In this document: positions 15,058 through 24,680 of the stretch, in pieces
Layout of the letters: each line of letters opens with the position of its first letter
Position numbering within the stretch: position 1 is the first letter of the stretch
NCBI GenBank assembly: GCA_002083655.1
Contig: MSXR01000011.1
Span: 114,787 to 178,786 of the forward strand
Length of the DNA stretch: 64,000 bases
Direction of reading: 5' to 3'
DNA from: Proteobacteria bacterium ST_bin14
GTDB lineage: Bacteria > Pseudomonadota > Alphaproteobacteria > Sphingomonadales > Sphingomonadaceae
Program-made: the position numbers and the translations under genes
Notes under the pieces: model-generated
The model's input: only the letters and a program-made list of their open reading frames with translations
Databases searched by the model: none
Told to the model about the DNA's origin: nothing

Positions 15058-16638
15058 ATGACCAAAGCCACCTCTGCACTGGGTAATTGGCGGGCCGACC
15101 TGCCTGCCTCGATTGTAGTTTCGCTCGTCGCGCTGCCGCTTTGTTTGGGGATCGCGTTAGCCTCTGGCGCGCCACTGTTTTCGGGTGTCATCGCTGGCAT
15201 CGTTGGCGGTATTGTGGTTGGCCTGCTGTCCCGCTCGCCGCTATCGGTAAGCGGACCGGCTGCCGGGCTTACCGTGATCGTCCTTGACGCCATTCAGAGC
15301 TTGCCAAGCTATCAGGTCTTCCTGGCCGCGGTGGTGATCGCCGGTGTCATCCAAATCGTCTTTTCGGTTTCGCGCGCAGGCTTGCTGGGCGAGTTCGTGC
15401 CATCATCGGTGATTACCGGGATGCTCGCTGCGATTGGATTGATCCTGATCCTGAAGCAGATTCCGTATGCCGTTGGTTATGAAAAGGATTTTGAGGGGAG
15501 CGAGAAATTTTTCGATGCCGAGGGTGGCAATACCTTATCCACGCTTTGGTCGAGCTTGACTGAAAGATTGACCCCTGGCGCCGCGATCATCGGCCTTACC
15601 TGCATCGCTTTTTTGTTCATTTGGGACAAGGTGAAGCCGAAACAGGGCCCGCTTAAACTGCTGCCTGGTCCACTTGTCGTGGTGCTGATGGGCGTCATCG
15701 GCAATGGCCTGCTGGCAGCGCTGCGCCCCGAATGGACGCTGGCAGCCAAGCATCTGGTGCAAGTGCCGATCGCCGATGGCTTTAACGGCTTTGTCGGCCT
15801 GTTCACCTTCCCCGATTTCTCGGCAATCGGCACGACGATCTTGTGGACCACTGCATTGACACTGGCGATTGTTGCGAGCCTTGAATCACTGCTCAGTGTG
15901 AAGGCGGTCGACGAACTTGATCCGCGCCGCCGCACCACGGACAAGAATTGGGAACTGCTCGCCCAGGGTGGGGGCAATGTCGTGTCGGGCTTGATTGGCG
16001 GCTTGCCGGTCACCTCCGTGATCGTTCGATCATCAGCCAACGTGCTGGCGGGTGCTGAAAGCAAGGCTTCGGCGGTGATGCACGGCGTTTGGCTGTTGGT
16101 GTCGGTCGCGTTGATACCTGCCGTGCTCAATCTGATTCCGTTATCGGCTCTGGCAGCTGTCCTGATCCACACCGGCTATAAGCTCACCAACCCTGCGCTG
16201 TTCATTGAGCGCTATCGACAGGGATTGACGCAGTTTATTCCCTTCATCGTCACGGTGGGTGCCATCCTGTTCACAGATTTGCTGATTGGCATTCTGGTGG
16301 GCCTGGTGGTCGGGTTCGCTTTTGTGATTGCCCGCAATTTCCGCCCGGCAATCACCTTTGCCGTGGACGGGGAAGATTGCCTTTTGCGGGCGCGCCGTAA
16401 CTTGTATTTCATCCATAAATATGAACTGCAACAGGCGCTTAACCGGGTTCCAGACTCAGCGGTGCTCGTGATCGACTTGTCGTCAACCAACTATGTCGAC
16501 CTCGACAATATCGACATCATCAACGCCTTCATCAAAAGCGCTGTGTTCCGCAAAATTGATGTCCATGTTCGCGGTGACATTGCCGAACGGACCGCGCCGA
16601 TGATCAATGCACCTTCATATGGAGTTCGCTTCGCGTGA
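15058..16638 (+). CDS. SulP/SLC26 inorganic anion transporter, probable bicarbonate transporter
   Basis: A 526-residue polytopic protein with SulP features: an N-terminal ASIVVSLVALPLCLGIALASG segment, SVSGPAAGLTVIV, and SLLSVKAVDEL. The C-terminal region after residue 430 resembles a STAS domain (AVLVIDLSSTNYVDLDNID). SulP proteins carry sulfate, bicarbonate or other anions. The translational overlap with a carbonic anhydrase favours bicarbonate. The ATG follows GGGAG. The 196-base gap upstream should hold its promoter, but I see no clear motif. Confidence 0.88.
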   Translation: MTKATSALGNWRADLPASIVVSLVALPLCLGIALASGAPLFSGVIAGIVGGIVVGLLSRSPLSVSGPAAGLTVIVLDAIQSLPSYQVFLAAVVIAGVIQIVFSVSRAGLLGEFVPSSVITGMLAAIGLILILKQIPYAVGYEKDFEGSEKFFDAEGGNTLSTLWSSLTERLTPGAAIIGLTCIAFLFIWDKVKPKQGPLKLLPGPLVVVLMGVIGNGLLAALRPEWTLAAKHLVQVPIADGFNGFVGLFTFPDFSAIGTTILWTTALTLAIVASLESLLSVKAVDELDPRRRTTDKNWELLAQGGGNVVSGLIGGLPVTSVIVRSSANVLAGAESKASAVMHGVWLLVSVALIPAVLNLIPLSALAAVLIHTGYKLTNPALFIERYRQGLTQFIPFIVTVGAILFTDLLIGILVGLVVGFAFVIARNFRPAITFAVDGEDCLLRARRNLYFIHKYELQQALNRVPDSAVLVIDLSSTNYVDLDNIDIINAFIKSAVFRKIDVHVRGDIAERTAPMINAPSYGVRFA

Positions 16639-17282
16639 GACATTATAAGCAATTGCTGCTGGCGAATAAGGCCTGGGCGAGCGAGTTGACCGATGAAAAT
16701 CCGGATTTTTTCAAGCGCCAGATCAACGGCCAGAAACCCGATTTCTTGTGGATCGGTTGTTCAGACAGCCGTGTAAGCCCCGAACAGATGACAATGACGC
16801 CACCAGGCGGCATGTTCATCCACCGCAATGTCGCCAATCTGGTCAACGAATCTGATCTCAATCTCATGTCGGTGCTGCAATATGCCACCGATGTATTGAA
16901 GGTCAGGCACATCATCGTGTGCGGCCATTATGCCTGTGGCGGATTGCAGGCCACCTTGGCTGGCGGCACCAGTGGCGCGGTTGACGCGTGGCTGCAAAGC
17001 GCGCGCGACGTGCTCCACGCGCATGAGGACGAAGTGGTCGGCCAGCCTGATGACGAAACGCGCGTCAATCGTCTGGTGGAAGTGAATGTGCGCGACCAGC
17101 TGATCAAGCTTGCCCGCACGCAATTGATTCAGGCCGCGTGGGCGCGTGATCAGGAAGTGTTCCTGCACGGCTGGGTGTATGACATTCGCGACGGCCACAT
17201 AAAGCCGCTGCTGGAAATCGACGCAACGACGCCGCTGGATGATGTGGGTCGGCCCGATAAGGTGCTCCACGCCAGTTCCTGA
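16635..17282 (+). CDS. can: Beta-class carbonic anhydrase
   Basis: Interconverts CO2 and bicarbonate in the cytoplasm. Zinc ligands are visible: Cys42 and the Asp44-Arg46 dyad in GCSDSR, then His98 and Cys101 in GHYACGG. The length (215) is normal. The start is GTG and overlaps the SulP stop as GTGA, so translation is coupled to the transporter. Together they could concentrate bicarbonate for anaplerotic carboxylation or pH balance. Confidence 0.94.
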   Translation: MRHYKQLLLANKAWASELTDENPDFFKRQINGQKPDFLWIGCSDSRVSPEQMTMTPPGGMFIHRNVANLVNESDLNLMSVLQYATDVLKVRHIIVCGHYACGGLQATLAGGTSGAVDAWLQSARDVLHAHEDEVVGQPDDETRVNRLVEVNVRDQLIKLARTQLIQAAWARDQEVFLHGWVYDIRDGHIKPLLEIDATTPLDDVGRPDKVLHASS

Positions 17283-17323
17283 CGCGAAGGGCCCTGTCGC
17301 GCGTCTGGACAGCGCCGTAGAAT

Positions 17324-17739
<416 letters not shown>

Positions 17740-17746
17740 GGCGTTG

Positions 17747-17774
17747 CGCATAGCGCAACTTTCGCGCGCGGCAA
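17747..17774 (-). promoter_or_regulatory. Candidate sigma-70 promoter of rnpB
   Basis: On the minus strand TTGCCG (17769-17774) and TATGCG (17747-17752) are 16 bases apart and would start transcription near 17740, the predicted 5' end of RNase P RNA. The -10 lies inside a small palindrome, GTTGCGC-TAT-GCGCAAC (17743-17759). Confidence 0.4.
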
Positions 17775-17806
17775 AGCGGCACCGGCCCGGTGCAGGCTTC
17801 AATTAA

Positions 17807-18505
17807 TCAGTCGTCGCCCTGTGGTTTTGGCAACAGCAGCGCGAGCAGGATCATGCGGCATTCGGCATCAATCTCACCATCGATCATTTCGGGCCGAAAA
17901 CGGCGTTGGAACGCCATGATCGCGGCCATCGGGTCGACGACTTCATAGCCAAACCGTTCCAACGCGAGCAAAAACCCGGCTTGCGTCCAGTTTGGGTCCA
18001 TCAAATTCTTGGTCGGGCGCGGCAAAGCGAGCCGCAACCGGGCGAGTTTGCCCCACGGGAACAACTCACCGGGATCACGCTTGCGTGCAGGGGCGATATC
18101 GGAGTGGCCGACAATGTTGCCGCGCGTAATTTCGTACCGATCCTTGATCTGCATCACGAGCTGGATCACCGATGCGATCTGTTCATCCGGGAACGGGCGA
18201 TAGCCAAATTCATGCCCAGGATTGACGATCTCAATCCCCACCGATGCGCTGTTGATGTCGGCATGAATATCGCGCCAGCGCGAAACGCCGGCGTGCCAGG
18301 CGCGCTTTGCCTCGTCGACCAGGCGCAGCACCGTGCCATCCTCTGCGACCACATAATGCGCGGACACACGCGGCTTGGCATCGGGATCGCGCAGCCGCGC
18401 AATCGCTGAATCGGCGTCCTGCATGCCGGTGTAATGAAGAACGATCATCGTGATCGGCAGGGCGCGTTCGTCGAAATTAGGCGAGGGCGCGTCGATGATC
18501 GTCAT
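17807..18505 (-). CDS. AmpD-like N-acetylmuramoyl-L-alanine amidase
   Basis: Cleaves the amide bond between MurNAc and the peptide of peptidoglycan or its recycled fragments. The 232-residue product has the Amidase_2 zinc-site motifs: His24 in IVLHYTG, a middle VSAHYVV-AEDGTV segment, and GHSDIAPARKRDPG; a C-terminal peptidoglycan-binding-like region follows. No signal peptide is evident, which suits a cytosolic recycling enzyme. The start overlaps the DMT transporter stop by four bases. Confidence 0.87.
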   Translation of the reverse strand: MTIIDAPSPNFDERALPITMIVLHYTGMQDADSAIARLRDPDAKPRVSAHYVVAEDGTVLRLVDEAKRAWHAGVSRWRDIHADINSASVGIEIVNPGHEFGYRPFPDEQIASVIQLVMQIKDRYEITRGNIVGHSDIAPARKRDPGELFPWGKLARLRLALPRPTKNLMDPNWTQAGFLLALERFGYEVVDPMAAIMAFQRRFRPEMIDGEIDAECRMILLALLLPKPQGDD

Positions 18506-19401
18506 ACAGCGGGTGCCCGTGCGGTTCGTATCGTGACAATTGCTACGCCCAGCATCGCCAATGCCCCCCCGATCAGCATGATCGCCGTCACCGGCGTGTT
18601 GAAATACCAAGAAGCGGTAAAGACCGAAATCACCGGTGCTGCAAGCGTCAGCGGCGTTACCACCCCAACTGCATGGCGCTGCAACAGCCACGTCATCGCG
18701 CCGTGGGCCATCACGGTCGATCCGATCGCCGAAAAGGCAATCCAGGCCAGCGTATGAAGCGGAATATCGGGAATGGCGGCAACCGCGGTCGGTTCGAAAG
18801 CCCAGGCTGCCAGCCCCAGGGTGACGCTGCCCCACAACCCAATCCATGCATAAATGGTCAGGATGCGAACACCGGTCAGCCTACGTTGGATCAGCGATCC
18901 GATCGCCCAGAACAGGCTGCCCAGCGCGGTAAGGCCAAGGCCGAGCAGTTCGTTGCCCGCCGCCGGATCAAACACCAATATGCCCACCCCCAACAGCGAC
19001 AGCGCAATCCCGGTCATCCGCGGCCAGTGAATGCGTTCCTTGAAAATGGCGATCGATAGCAACAGCGCAAAGGGCACCCCCAATTGGCCGGCAATCGCCA
19101 ACGCGCCGACATTGGTTGACACCGCCAGCGACAGGTTGAGCGCCAGATAAAAGGCCCCGCCCGACAGCAGCCCCAGCGCCGTCAGCGCGCGCATTTTACC
19201 CGGCACTATCCGCAGCGCGCTGGCACAAACGAGCAGGACAATAGTCTGGCGGAGAAAAGCGGCCGTCATCGGCGATACCGCATCGACCGATACTTTTACC
19301 GCAACGACATTCAGCCCCCAGAGCAGGTTCATCGCGATGACGGCGATCACATCTTGCGGCCCGAAGGCGGGCTTTTGGATGGGTGTGGCTAAGTCCATCA
19401 T
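18502..19401 (-). CDS. EamA/DMT-family inner-membrane transporter
   Basis: A 299-residue protein with about ten hydrophobic segments in two EamA repeats; the repeats begin near MNLLWGLNVVAVK and near LGSLFWAIGSLIQRR. Members export metabolites or amino acids; the substrate cannot be read from sequence. It is the first gene of a two-gene unit with the amidase, which may hint at muropeptide or amino-acid traffic, but that is only context. Confidence 0.87.
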   Translation of the reverse strand: MMDLATPIQKPAFGPQDVIAVIAMNLLWGLNVVAVKVSVDAVSPMTAAFLRQTIVLLVCASALRIVPGKMRALTALGLLSGGAFYLALNLSLAVSTNVGALAIAGQLGVPFALLLSIAIFKERIHWPRMTGIALSLLGVGILVFDPAAGNELLGLGLTALGSLFWAIGSLIQRRLTGVRILTIYAWIGLWGSVTLGLAAWAFEPTAVAAIPDIPLHTLAWIAFSAIGSTVMAHGAMTWLLQRHAVGVVTPLTLAAPVISVFTASWYFNTPVTAIMLIGGALAMLGVAIVTIRTARAPAV

Positions 19402-19444
19402 CGCCGCTTGGCGCGGCGGGCCGCCAAAGTAAACCGCGCAGCCT

Positions 19445-20305
19445 TCAGGCGGCGACCGACGAAAGCTGAATGGCGGGTGCGCCTACGCGTTCATACAGGC
19501 TGCGATAATCAGCACTTGGTGCAAATGCATCGGTCTGACCGGTTACCGTTTCGCCCGCGCCCAGCACCAGCAACCCACCGGGCCGGATCACTTCTGCCAA
19601 CAAGTCAAACACGCGTTTGCGCAACGTTGGTGACAGATAGAACAGCACATTACGGCACAACACCACGTCAAACCGCCCCGCCGGGGCTGGGTCACCGACC
19701 AGATTATGGCGCCGAAAGTTGATTTTGCGCACCAGTTCAGGGCTGGCCAGCCAGTCTGATCCATCGGCCTCAAACCATTTGATCATCTGGCGCACCGGCA
19801 GCCCGCGCTGAATTTCGAACTGCGAAAATCGCGCCGTACGGGCCCGCTGAATCGCAGCATCAGATACATCGGTCGCCAAAATCTCGGGTTCGGCCTGGCC
19901 CGTCTTTTCGAACCGATCAGCAAACAACATCGCAAGCGACAAGGGTTCCTGGCCGGTCGAACAGGCCGCAGACCATATCCGGGGTCGGCGCCCACCGGGC
20001 TGCTGGCGTGCATCCATCGCCGAAACGACAGTGTCAAACACACTGGCGTCGCGAAAAAACGAGCTTTCCTGGTTCAACAGCGCGTCAACGACCATGTCGG
20101 CGATGATCCCGCTATGATCATCAAGCAATTCGGCGACGAGTTGATCAAGCGTTTCATGCCCGCGAATTTTCAGCACGGGTTTCAGCGCGGTTTCGATCCG
20201 CCATGCGCGATTTGCTGCAATCTGTTGCCCGGTACGCGCTTCGAGCAGCGATGCCAGCACGGTCATCGCACCCGTTTGAGCGGTGGGTTGACGGTTGAAA
20301 ATCAT
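19445..20305 (-). CDS. cheR: Chemotaxis protein methyltransferase CheR
   Basis: Methylates glutamates of chemoreceptors using SAM. The 286-residue product has the N-terminal CheR helical domain, the SAM site IWSAACSTGQEPLSLAML and the VVLCRNVLFYL and GGLLVLGAGET motifs. The ATG at 20305 is chosen because it overlaps the cheB stop as ATGA. It is the last gene of the chemotaxis operon. Confidence 0.92.
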   Translation of the reverse strand: MIFNRQPTAQTGAMTVLASLLEARTGQQIAANRAWRIETALKPVLKIRGHETLDQLVAELLDDHSGIIADMVVDALLNQESSFFRDASVFDTVVSAMDARQQPGGRRPRIWSAACSTGQEPLSLAMLFADRFEKTGQAEPEILATDVSDAAIQRARTARFSQFEIQRGLPVRQMIKWFEADGSDWLASPELVRKINFRRHNLVGDPAPAGRFDVVLCRNVLFYLSPTLRKRVFDLLAEVIRPGGLLVLGAGETVTGQTDAFAPSADYRSLYERVGAPAIQLSSVAA

Positions 20306-21375
20306 CGTGCCGGCCTGCGCTGTTGGGCGACCATTCGGCCAATTTCGCCTGGCTGCAGGATAGCATCGGCAACCCCGGCCCCGGCAACCGAGCCGGGCAT
20401 ACCCCATACGACCGAACTTGCCTGATCCTGGACCACGACGGCACCCCCGGTGTTTTTTATGTGCCGCGCCCCATCAGTGCCGTCCCGGCCCATGCCGCTA
20501 AGGACAATGGCCAGCGCGCGCGCGCCATATACATCGGCAACCGTCTGAAACATCGGGTCAACCGACGGCATACACCCAGTGCTCGATTTTTCTGTCGTGA
20601 GCCTGATCGACACGCCATCGCCGTAACTGACGCACCGCAAATGTGCTTCACCCGGTGCAATGATAATACGCCCGCGTTCGATGCGCATATGTTCGGTTGC
20701 GACAACGCACGGCCTGCCGGCCAGCACCGCAACCTGCGCCGCGAAATAGGGCATGAAGGATGGCGGCAAATGCTGTGTGATCAGGATGGGGAGCTGGAAT
20801 GACGTCGGCAACGCCCGCAGCAACATGCTGAGCGCGTGGATGCCCCCGGTCGACGCGCCGATTGCAACGATATCGAAATCATCGGCAATGGCGGTTGAAT
20901 GGACATAGGGCGTTATCGCGCACGGCACCCGCTCGCCACCGTCGAGCAGCCGCGCGAGTTTTTCCTCCAGAATATCGCCGAATTTCCCCACCAAATTGCC
21001 GACGCTTGGCTTCACCAAGGTATCGGCGGCACCCAGCGTCAACGCCTGGATGGTGGCGGCGGCCCCTTCGGCACACGAAGACGACACGATCAGGACGCGC
21101 GCGCCCTGGCCTGCGACGATAATATCGGGCAGCGCGGTCAACCCATCGACGCCTGGCATTTCGATATCGAGCAGGATGATGTCGACGCGGTTTTTTTCCA
21201 GAAAAGCCAGCGCAGCGCGAGCATCCGCAACAGCGCCTGCCACCATGAACCGGTCAGTCGCATCCAGCATACGCGCGATCACCGCGCGCGCGACTACCGA
21301 ATCATCGACGATCAGCACGCGCGCAATGCCCGCATCCGATATCGTTGTCAGGGGGTTTAAAGTGGCACGACGCAC
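20302..21375 (-). CDS. cheB: Protein-glutamate methylesterase/glutaminase CheB
   Basis: Removes receptor methyl groups and deamidates glutamines. The 357-residue protein has an N-terminal receiver with phospho-acceptor Asp70 in IILLDIEMPGVDG and a C-terminal esterase with the catalytic Ser in GASTGG, His in ITQHLPP and Asp in GMGRDG. It lies 14 bases after cheY and overlaps cheR. Some neighbouring ATG codons could serve as start, but the receiver begins shortly after 21375. Confidence 0.93.
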   Translation of the reverse strand: MRRATLNPLTTISDAGIARVLIVDDSVVARAVIARMLDATDRFMVAGAVADARAALAFLEKNRVDIILLDIEMPGVDGLTALPDIIVAGQGARVLIVSSSCAEGAAATIQALTLGAADTLVKPSVGNLVGKFGDILEEKLARLLDGGERVPCAITPYVHSTAIADDFDIVAIGASTGGIHALSMLLRALPTSFQLPILITQHLPPSFMPYFAAQVAVLAGRPCVVATEHMRIERGRIIIAPGEAHLRCVSYGDGVSIRLTTEKSSTGCMPSVDPMFQTVADVYGARALAIVLSGMGRDGTDGARHIKNTGGAVVVQDQASSVVWGMPGSVAGAGVADAILQPGEIGRMVAQQRRPAR

Positions 21376-21389
21376 TGACGTTGCTCCGA

Positions 21390-21755
21390 TCAGGCCACGC
21401 CAACGATCTGAAGTTTGCTTTCCAGCGTTTCACGGTCAAACGGCTTCATGACATATTCGTCTGCCCCCGCTTCAATTGCAGCGCGGATATAGGCCATGCC
21501 GTTTTCCGTTGTGCAAAACACCACTTTGGGGCGGCGCGTGACGGCGCTTTCACGCAGCGCGCGAAGGAAATCCATGCCGCCCATGACGGGCATGTTCCAA
21601 TCAAGCAGGATAACGTCCGGCGCCGATTTAAGGCAGCTTTCCAGCGCCTCACGGCCATCGCCAGCTTCGCTCACCTCAAAATTCAGCGTTTCCAGAATGT
21701 GCCGCGCAACCTTGCGGATCACCTTTGAATCGTCGACCACCAAACAAGTCTTCAT
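21390..21755 (-). CDS. cheY: CheY-like single-domain response regulator
   Basis: A 121-residue receiver with the acidic pair VVDDS, phospho-acceptor Asp52 in ILLDWNMP, the Thr of CTTENG and Lys in VMKPFD. No output domain, so it probably acts by binding a flagellar switch or another partner. It sits between cheW and cheB in the operon, so CheA is the expected phosphodonor. A DivK-like role is possible but the operon favours chemotaxis. Confidence 0.9.
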   Translation of the reverse strand: MKTCLVVDDSKVIRKVARHILETLNFEVSEAGDGREALESCLKSAPDVILLDWNMPVMGGMDFLRALRESAVTRRPKVVFCTTENGMAYIRAAIEAGADEYVMKPFDRETLESKLQIVGVA

Positions 21756-21828
21756 GTTCTGGACCCCGTTGAACCCGCTACCAGGTAGTTCTGCATGAAA
21801 AGGGTAAGCGTAGCGTTAAACCGCGCCC

Positions 21829-22278
21829 TCATGCCGCAATTGCCACGCCGGGAAGTGCCGTTCCCGGGATCAGCGCACGCAAATCAATCGCCAGGATGGG
21901 ATCACCATCGCGGTCGACGATCCCGCATCCCGCGCGTGCCCAGCCGCCATCCACTGCGATGCCGCCGGTTAGGGCCACTCGCGGGAACGGTGCGACGTCT
22001 TCCAGTGCATCCACCAGAATGGCGTAATGATGCCCATCGACCATGGTGATCACCGCGCGTGACGGTGGCAGCCCGCTTTCGGCCAGGCCAAGCGCGGCAT
22101 GGGTATCGATCACCATCACCACACGACTGCGAAGCGCAGCCAGGCCACGAACCTCAGCGCTCGTAAAGGGCACCGGCGTAATCTCGGTAATGTCGACGAC
22201 CGAATCGACCTGGTCAGAACTGATGGCCACCGTTCGGCCGGCGATGCGCGCGATCAAAAACAGCTCGGTCATTGTCAT
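21829..22278 (-). CDS. cheW: Chemotaxis coupling protein CheW
   Basis: The 149-residue protein spans a single CheW domain (RTVAISSDQVDSVVDITEITPVP, then VRGLAALRSRVVMVIDT). CheW links receptors to CheA. The ATG overlaps the cheA stop as ATGA. It is slightly diverged from E. coli CheW, but the fold-determining segments are visible. Confidence 0.88.
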   Translation of the reverse strand: MTMTELFLIARIAGRTVAISSDQVDSVVDITEITPVPFTSAEVRGLAALRSRVVMVIDTHAALGLAESGLPPSRAVITMVDGHHYAILVDALEDVAPFPRVALTGGIAVDGGWARAGCGIVDRDGDPILAIDLRALIPGTALPGVAIAA

Positions 22279-24614
22279 CCTCTTGCTCCCGCGCAGCGTT
22301 GCGCGAGGGTCGCGAGCAACGCGTCGCGATCATAACGGTAGATTGTGTCCGCCCCGCCTGCGCCAGGCTGCGGATCGGTGCGCAGCCGTACCACCGGCGC
22401 GTTTCCATGGGCGATGGCGCTATCGCTATCCATCGCCAGCGCAACCGTGGCGCGTTCGCCAACGCTGACCTTGGTCACCACCTTATACCCGGCATTTTCG
22501 AGCACGGGCCGCAGAAATTGTTCCATCCACCGCGCTTCATCGCCGCCAAGCAGGCAAATGGGTTGAACCTTGGCGGTCAGGGTTGGATCGGCATGGGTGG
22601 CGAACAGCCAGTGGATGTCGAGCATTTCGACCTGATCACCGTCTACTGCAACAACACCGGCAATCGGCCCTGCAATCCGGGATGGCACCATTGCCTCGGT
22701 TAACGTCACGATATCGAGCGCTTCGGCGATGGCGTAGCTGATTTCGGCACGGCCATCGGCCAGCCGCAGCACGGCAATTTCATCGCGGGCGGCAACAAGC
22801 GCAGCAGCACCCTCCACCCCGGCCAGCGGCACGATGCCGTCATCCACCGACAATCGAAGCTGCCCCGCGGACACGCGCACCGCCTGGCTGCTCGCCAGTT
22901 CGACCCGGTCGATGATATCCAGCGGCACAGCGCGGCGTTTGCCGTCCAGATCGCGGAACAACAGTGCCGACAGGTGCGGCCGTTCATCCGCAACATCGCC
23001 AATGGCGTCGGGGTCAGCCATTTTCTGGCGAGCAAAGTGAAGCCCGGCCTTTGCAGCAATCCCGGCACAATCGAGCAACAGCATCGGCCGGCCGCTGTCG
23101 GGCAGGGTTTGCCCGGCATATAGGCCTGTGCAGATGACGGCGGGCGGTGCGGGCTTGATCACCAGCTCTTCGGTATCGAGCACCTCTTCAACCGCGAGCG
23201 CAAAGCTGCCCCCTGCCACGCTGACGATTGCCATCAACTTGATATCACCGGGCACATCGCGCAGCCCCAATATCCCGCAGAGCGGCACCAGCGGCAGGCG
23301 GCGATCGCGCACCGTGGCAACCGGGGTATCACCCAGCATGTCCACACGAACCGCGTCGCCGCGCACCGTGACAATTTCCTCGATCGACTGGCGCGAAATC
23401 GCAAATCGCTGCCCCGCTGCGCCAACGACAATCGTCGAGATGATCGACAGTGTCAGCGGTACATGAATGGCGATGTGCAGGCCCTTGCCCGGATGGTTGG
23501 TCAGCTCAACCCGCCCGCCAATCTGCTCAATATTGGCGCGCACCACATCCATGCCAACACCGCGCCCGGAAATCGCCGTAACCTCGTTCTTGCTCGACAG
23601 GCCGGGTTCAAACACCAGATCAAGCTGCGCGCGGGGGGAAAGCGCACGCAATTCTGCCTCAGTGCGCTGGCCCGTAGCGGCCATCTTGGTGATCAGGCGT
23701 TCAACATCAATCCCGCGCCCATCATCAATTACTTCGATGATAATCTGGTTGCCTGATTGGCGGGCGGCGACGGTCAACCGACCATTTTCGCGCTTGTTCG
23801 CGGCGATGCGTTCAGCCGGTGCTTCCAGGCCATGGTCAACCGCGTTGCGGATAATGTGGACCAGCGGATCGCGCATCATCTCAATCATTTCGCGGTCAAG
23901 CTCGACGTCGGAACCCTCAATATGGAGGGCCACGCTCTTCCCAAGCTCGGCAGCGGTATCGCGCACCATTCGTGGTAGCGCAGAAAACAGCGCTTCAATT
24001 TTCTGCATCCGCGTGCGCGTTACGGTGTCACGCATTTCGGCAACGGTGTGCGACAGGCGATCAAGTGCTGCTTCAATAGCGGGATCGACCGTTTCATCGC
24101 GCAGCCGACGGGCAAGCTCATTGCGGGCAAGCACCATGTCGGACATGCCGCTCATCATCATGTCGAGCAGATCGACGCTGAGGCGAACACTGCGGGTGGC
24201 GGCGCGCTGAATGGCAACGGTCGGGGCGACGCTAGCCGCTGCCTGCGCACCCTTGTCGAGCGCGGCGATCAACAGATCTTCGCCCGAATCGTCGAGCGCG
24301 GCTCCCGCATCAATCGCTTCAATAATCTCGCCAATCCGGTCGACGATGGCGAGCACTGCATTGACGAGGGCGGTATCTGGCGTGCGCTCACCAGAGCGGA
24401 CGGCGGCCAGCACATCTTCGGCCGCATGGCTTAATCTGCTCAGGCGCGGCAGATCGAGAAAACCGCAGCTTCCCTTTACCGTGTGGACGAAACGAAAAAT
24501 CGCATCGAGCCGGTTCCGGTCAGACGGATTGGCTTCCCACATCACGATTTCCCCGGCGAGCGCTTCCAGCGTTTCGCGGGTTTCGGCGATGAATTCTTGC
24601 AGCAGGTCGTCCAT
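22275..24614 (-). CDS. cheA: Chemotaxis histidine kinase CheA with two CheW-like domains and a degenerate receiver
   Basis: The 779-residue product begins with an HPt domain (His44 in RFVHTVKGSCGFL). A P2 domain is not obvious. The dimerisation and ATPase domains follow (HIIRNAVDHGLE, DDGRGID, GRGVGMDVV), then a CheW-like P5 domain and a second, weaker CheW-like segment. The last 100 residues begin PICLLGGDEARWMEQFL and look like a receiver that has lost the acidic pocket and phospho-acceptor. The ATG at 24614 gives the family start MDDLLQEFIAETRE; an upstream ATG at 24647 is less likely. Confidence 0.9.
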   Translation of the reverse strand: MDDLLQEFIAETRETLEALAGEIVMWEANPSDRNRLDAIFRFVHTVKGSCGFLDLPRLSRLSHAAEDVLAAVRSGERTPDTALVNAVLAIVDRIGEIIEAIDAGAALDDSGEDLLIAALDKGAQAAASVAPTVAIQRAATRSVRLSVDLLDMMMSGMSDMVLARNELARRLRDETVDPAIEAALDRLSHTVAEMRDTVTRTRMQKIEALFSALPRMVRDTAAELGKSVALHIEGSDVELDREMIEMMRDPLVHIIRNAVDHGLEAPAERIAANKRENGRLTVAARQSGNQIIIEVIDDGRGIDVERLITKMAATGQRTEAELRALSPRAQLDLVFEPGLSSKNEVTAISGRGVGMDVVRANIEQIGGRVELTNHPGKGLHIAIHVPLTLSIISTIVVGAAGQRFAISRQSIEEIVTVRGDAVRVDMLGDTPVATVRDRRLPLVPLCGILGLRDVPGDIKLMAIVSVAGGSFALAVEEVLDTEELVIKPAPPAVICTGLYAGQTLPDSGRPMLLLDCAGIAAKAGLHFARQKMADPDAIGDVADERPHLSALLFRDLDGKRRAVPLDIIDRVELASSQAVRVSAGQLRLSVDDGIVPLAGVEGAAALVAARDEIAVLRLADGRAEISYAIAEALDIVTLTEAMVPSRIAGPIAGVVAVDGDQVEMLDIHWLFATHADPTLTAKVQPICLLGGDEARWMEQFLRPVLENAGYKVVTKVSVGERATVALAMDSDSAIAHGNAPVVRLRTDPQPGAGGADTIYRYDRDALLATLAQRCAGARG

Positions 24615-24664
24615 ATGTCCCCGATATGCCTGATACGGCAGGGGCAATTTATGACGACAAGCGG

Positions 24665-24680
24665 TTAAATTGCGGTTTAC
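24665..24680 (-). promoter_or_regulatory. Candidate CtrA site between chpT and cheA
   Basis: On the minus strand GTAAACCGCAATTTAA reads as TAAA-N7-TTAA followed by C, one mismatch from the CtrA consensus TTAA-N7-TTAAC. It overlaps the chpT stop and lies about 50 bases before cheA. Such short motifs occur by chance, so this is only suggestive. Confidence 0.3.

Noticed and set aside
23467..24210. Long plus-strand frame opposite cheA
   Set aside because: A high-GC antisense shadow of cheA, rich in Ser/Arg, without a ribosome binding site or a recognisable domain.
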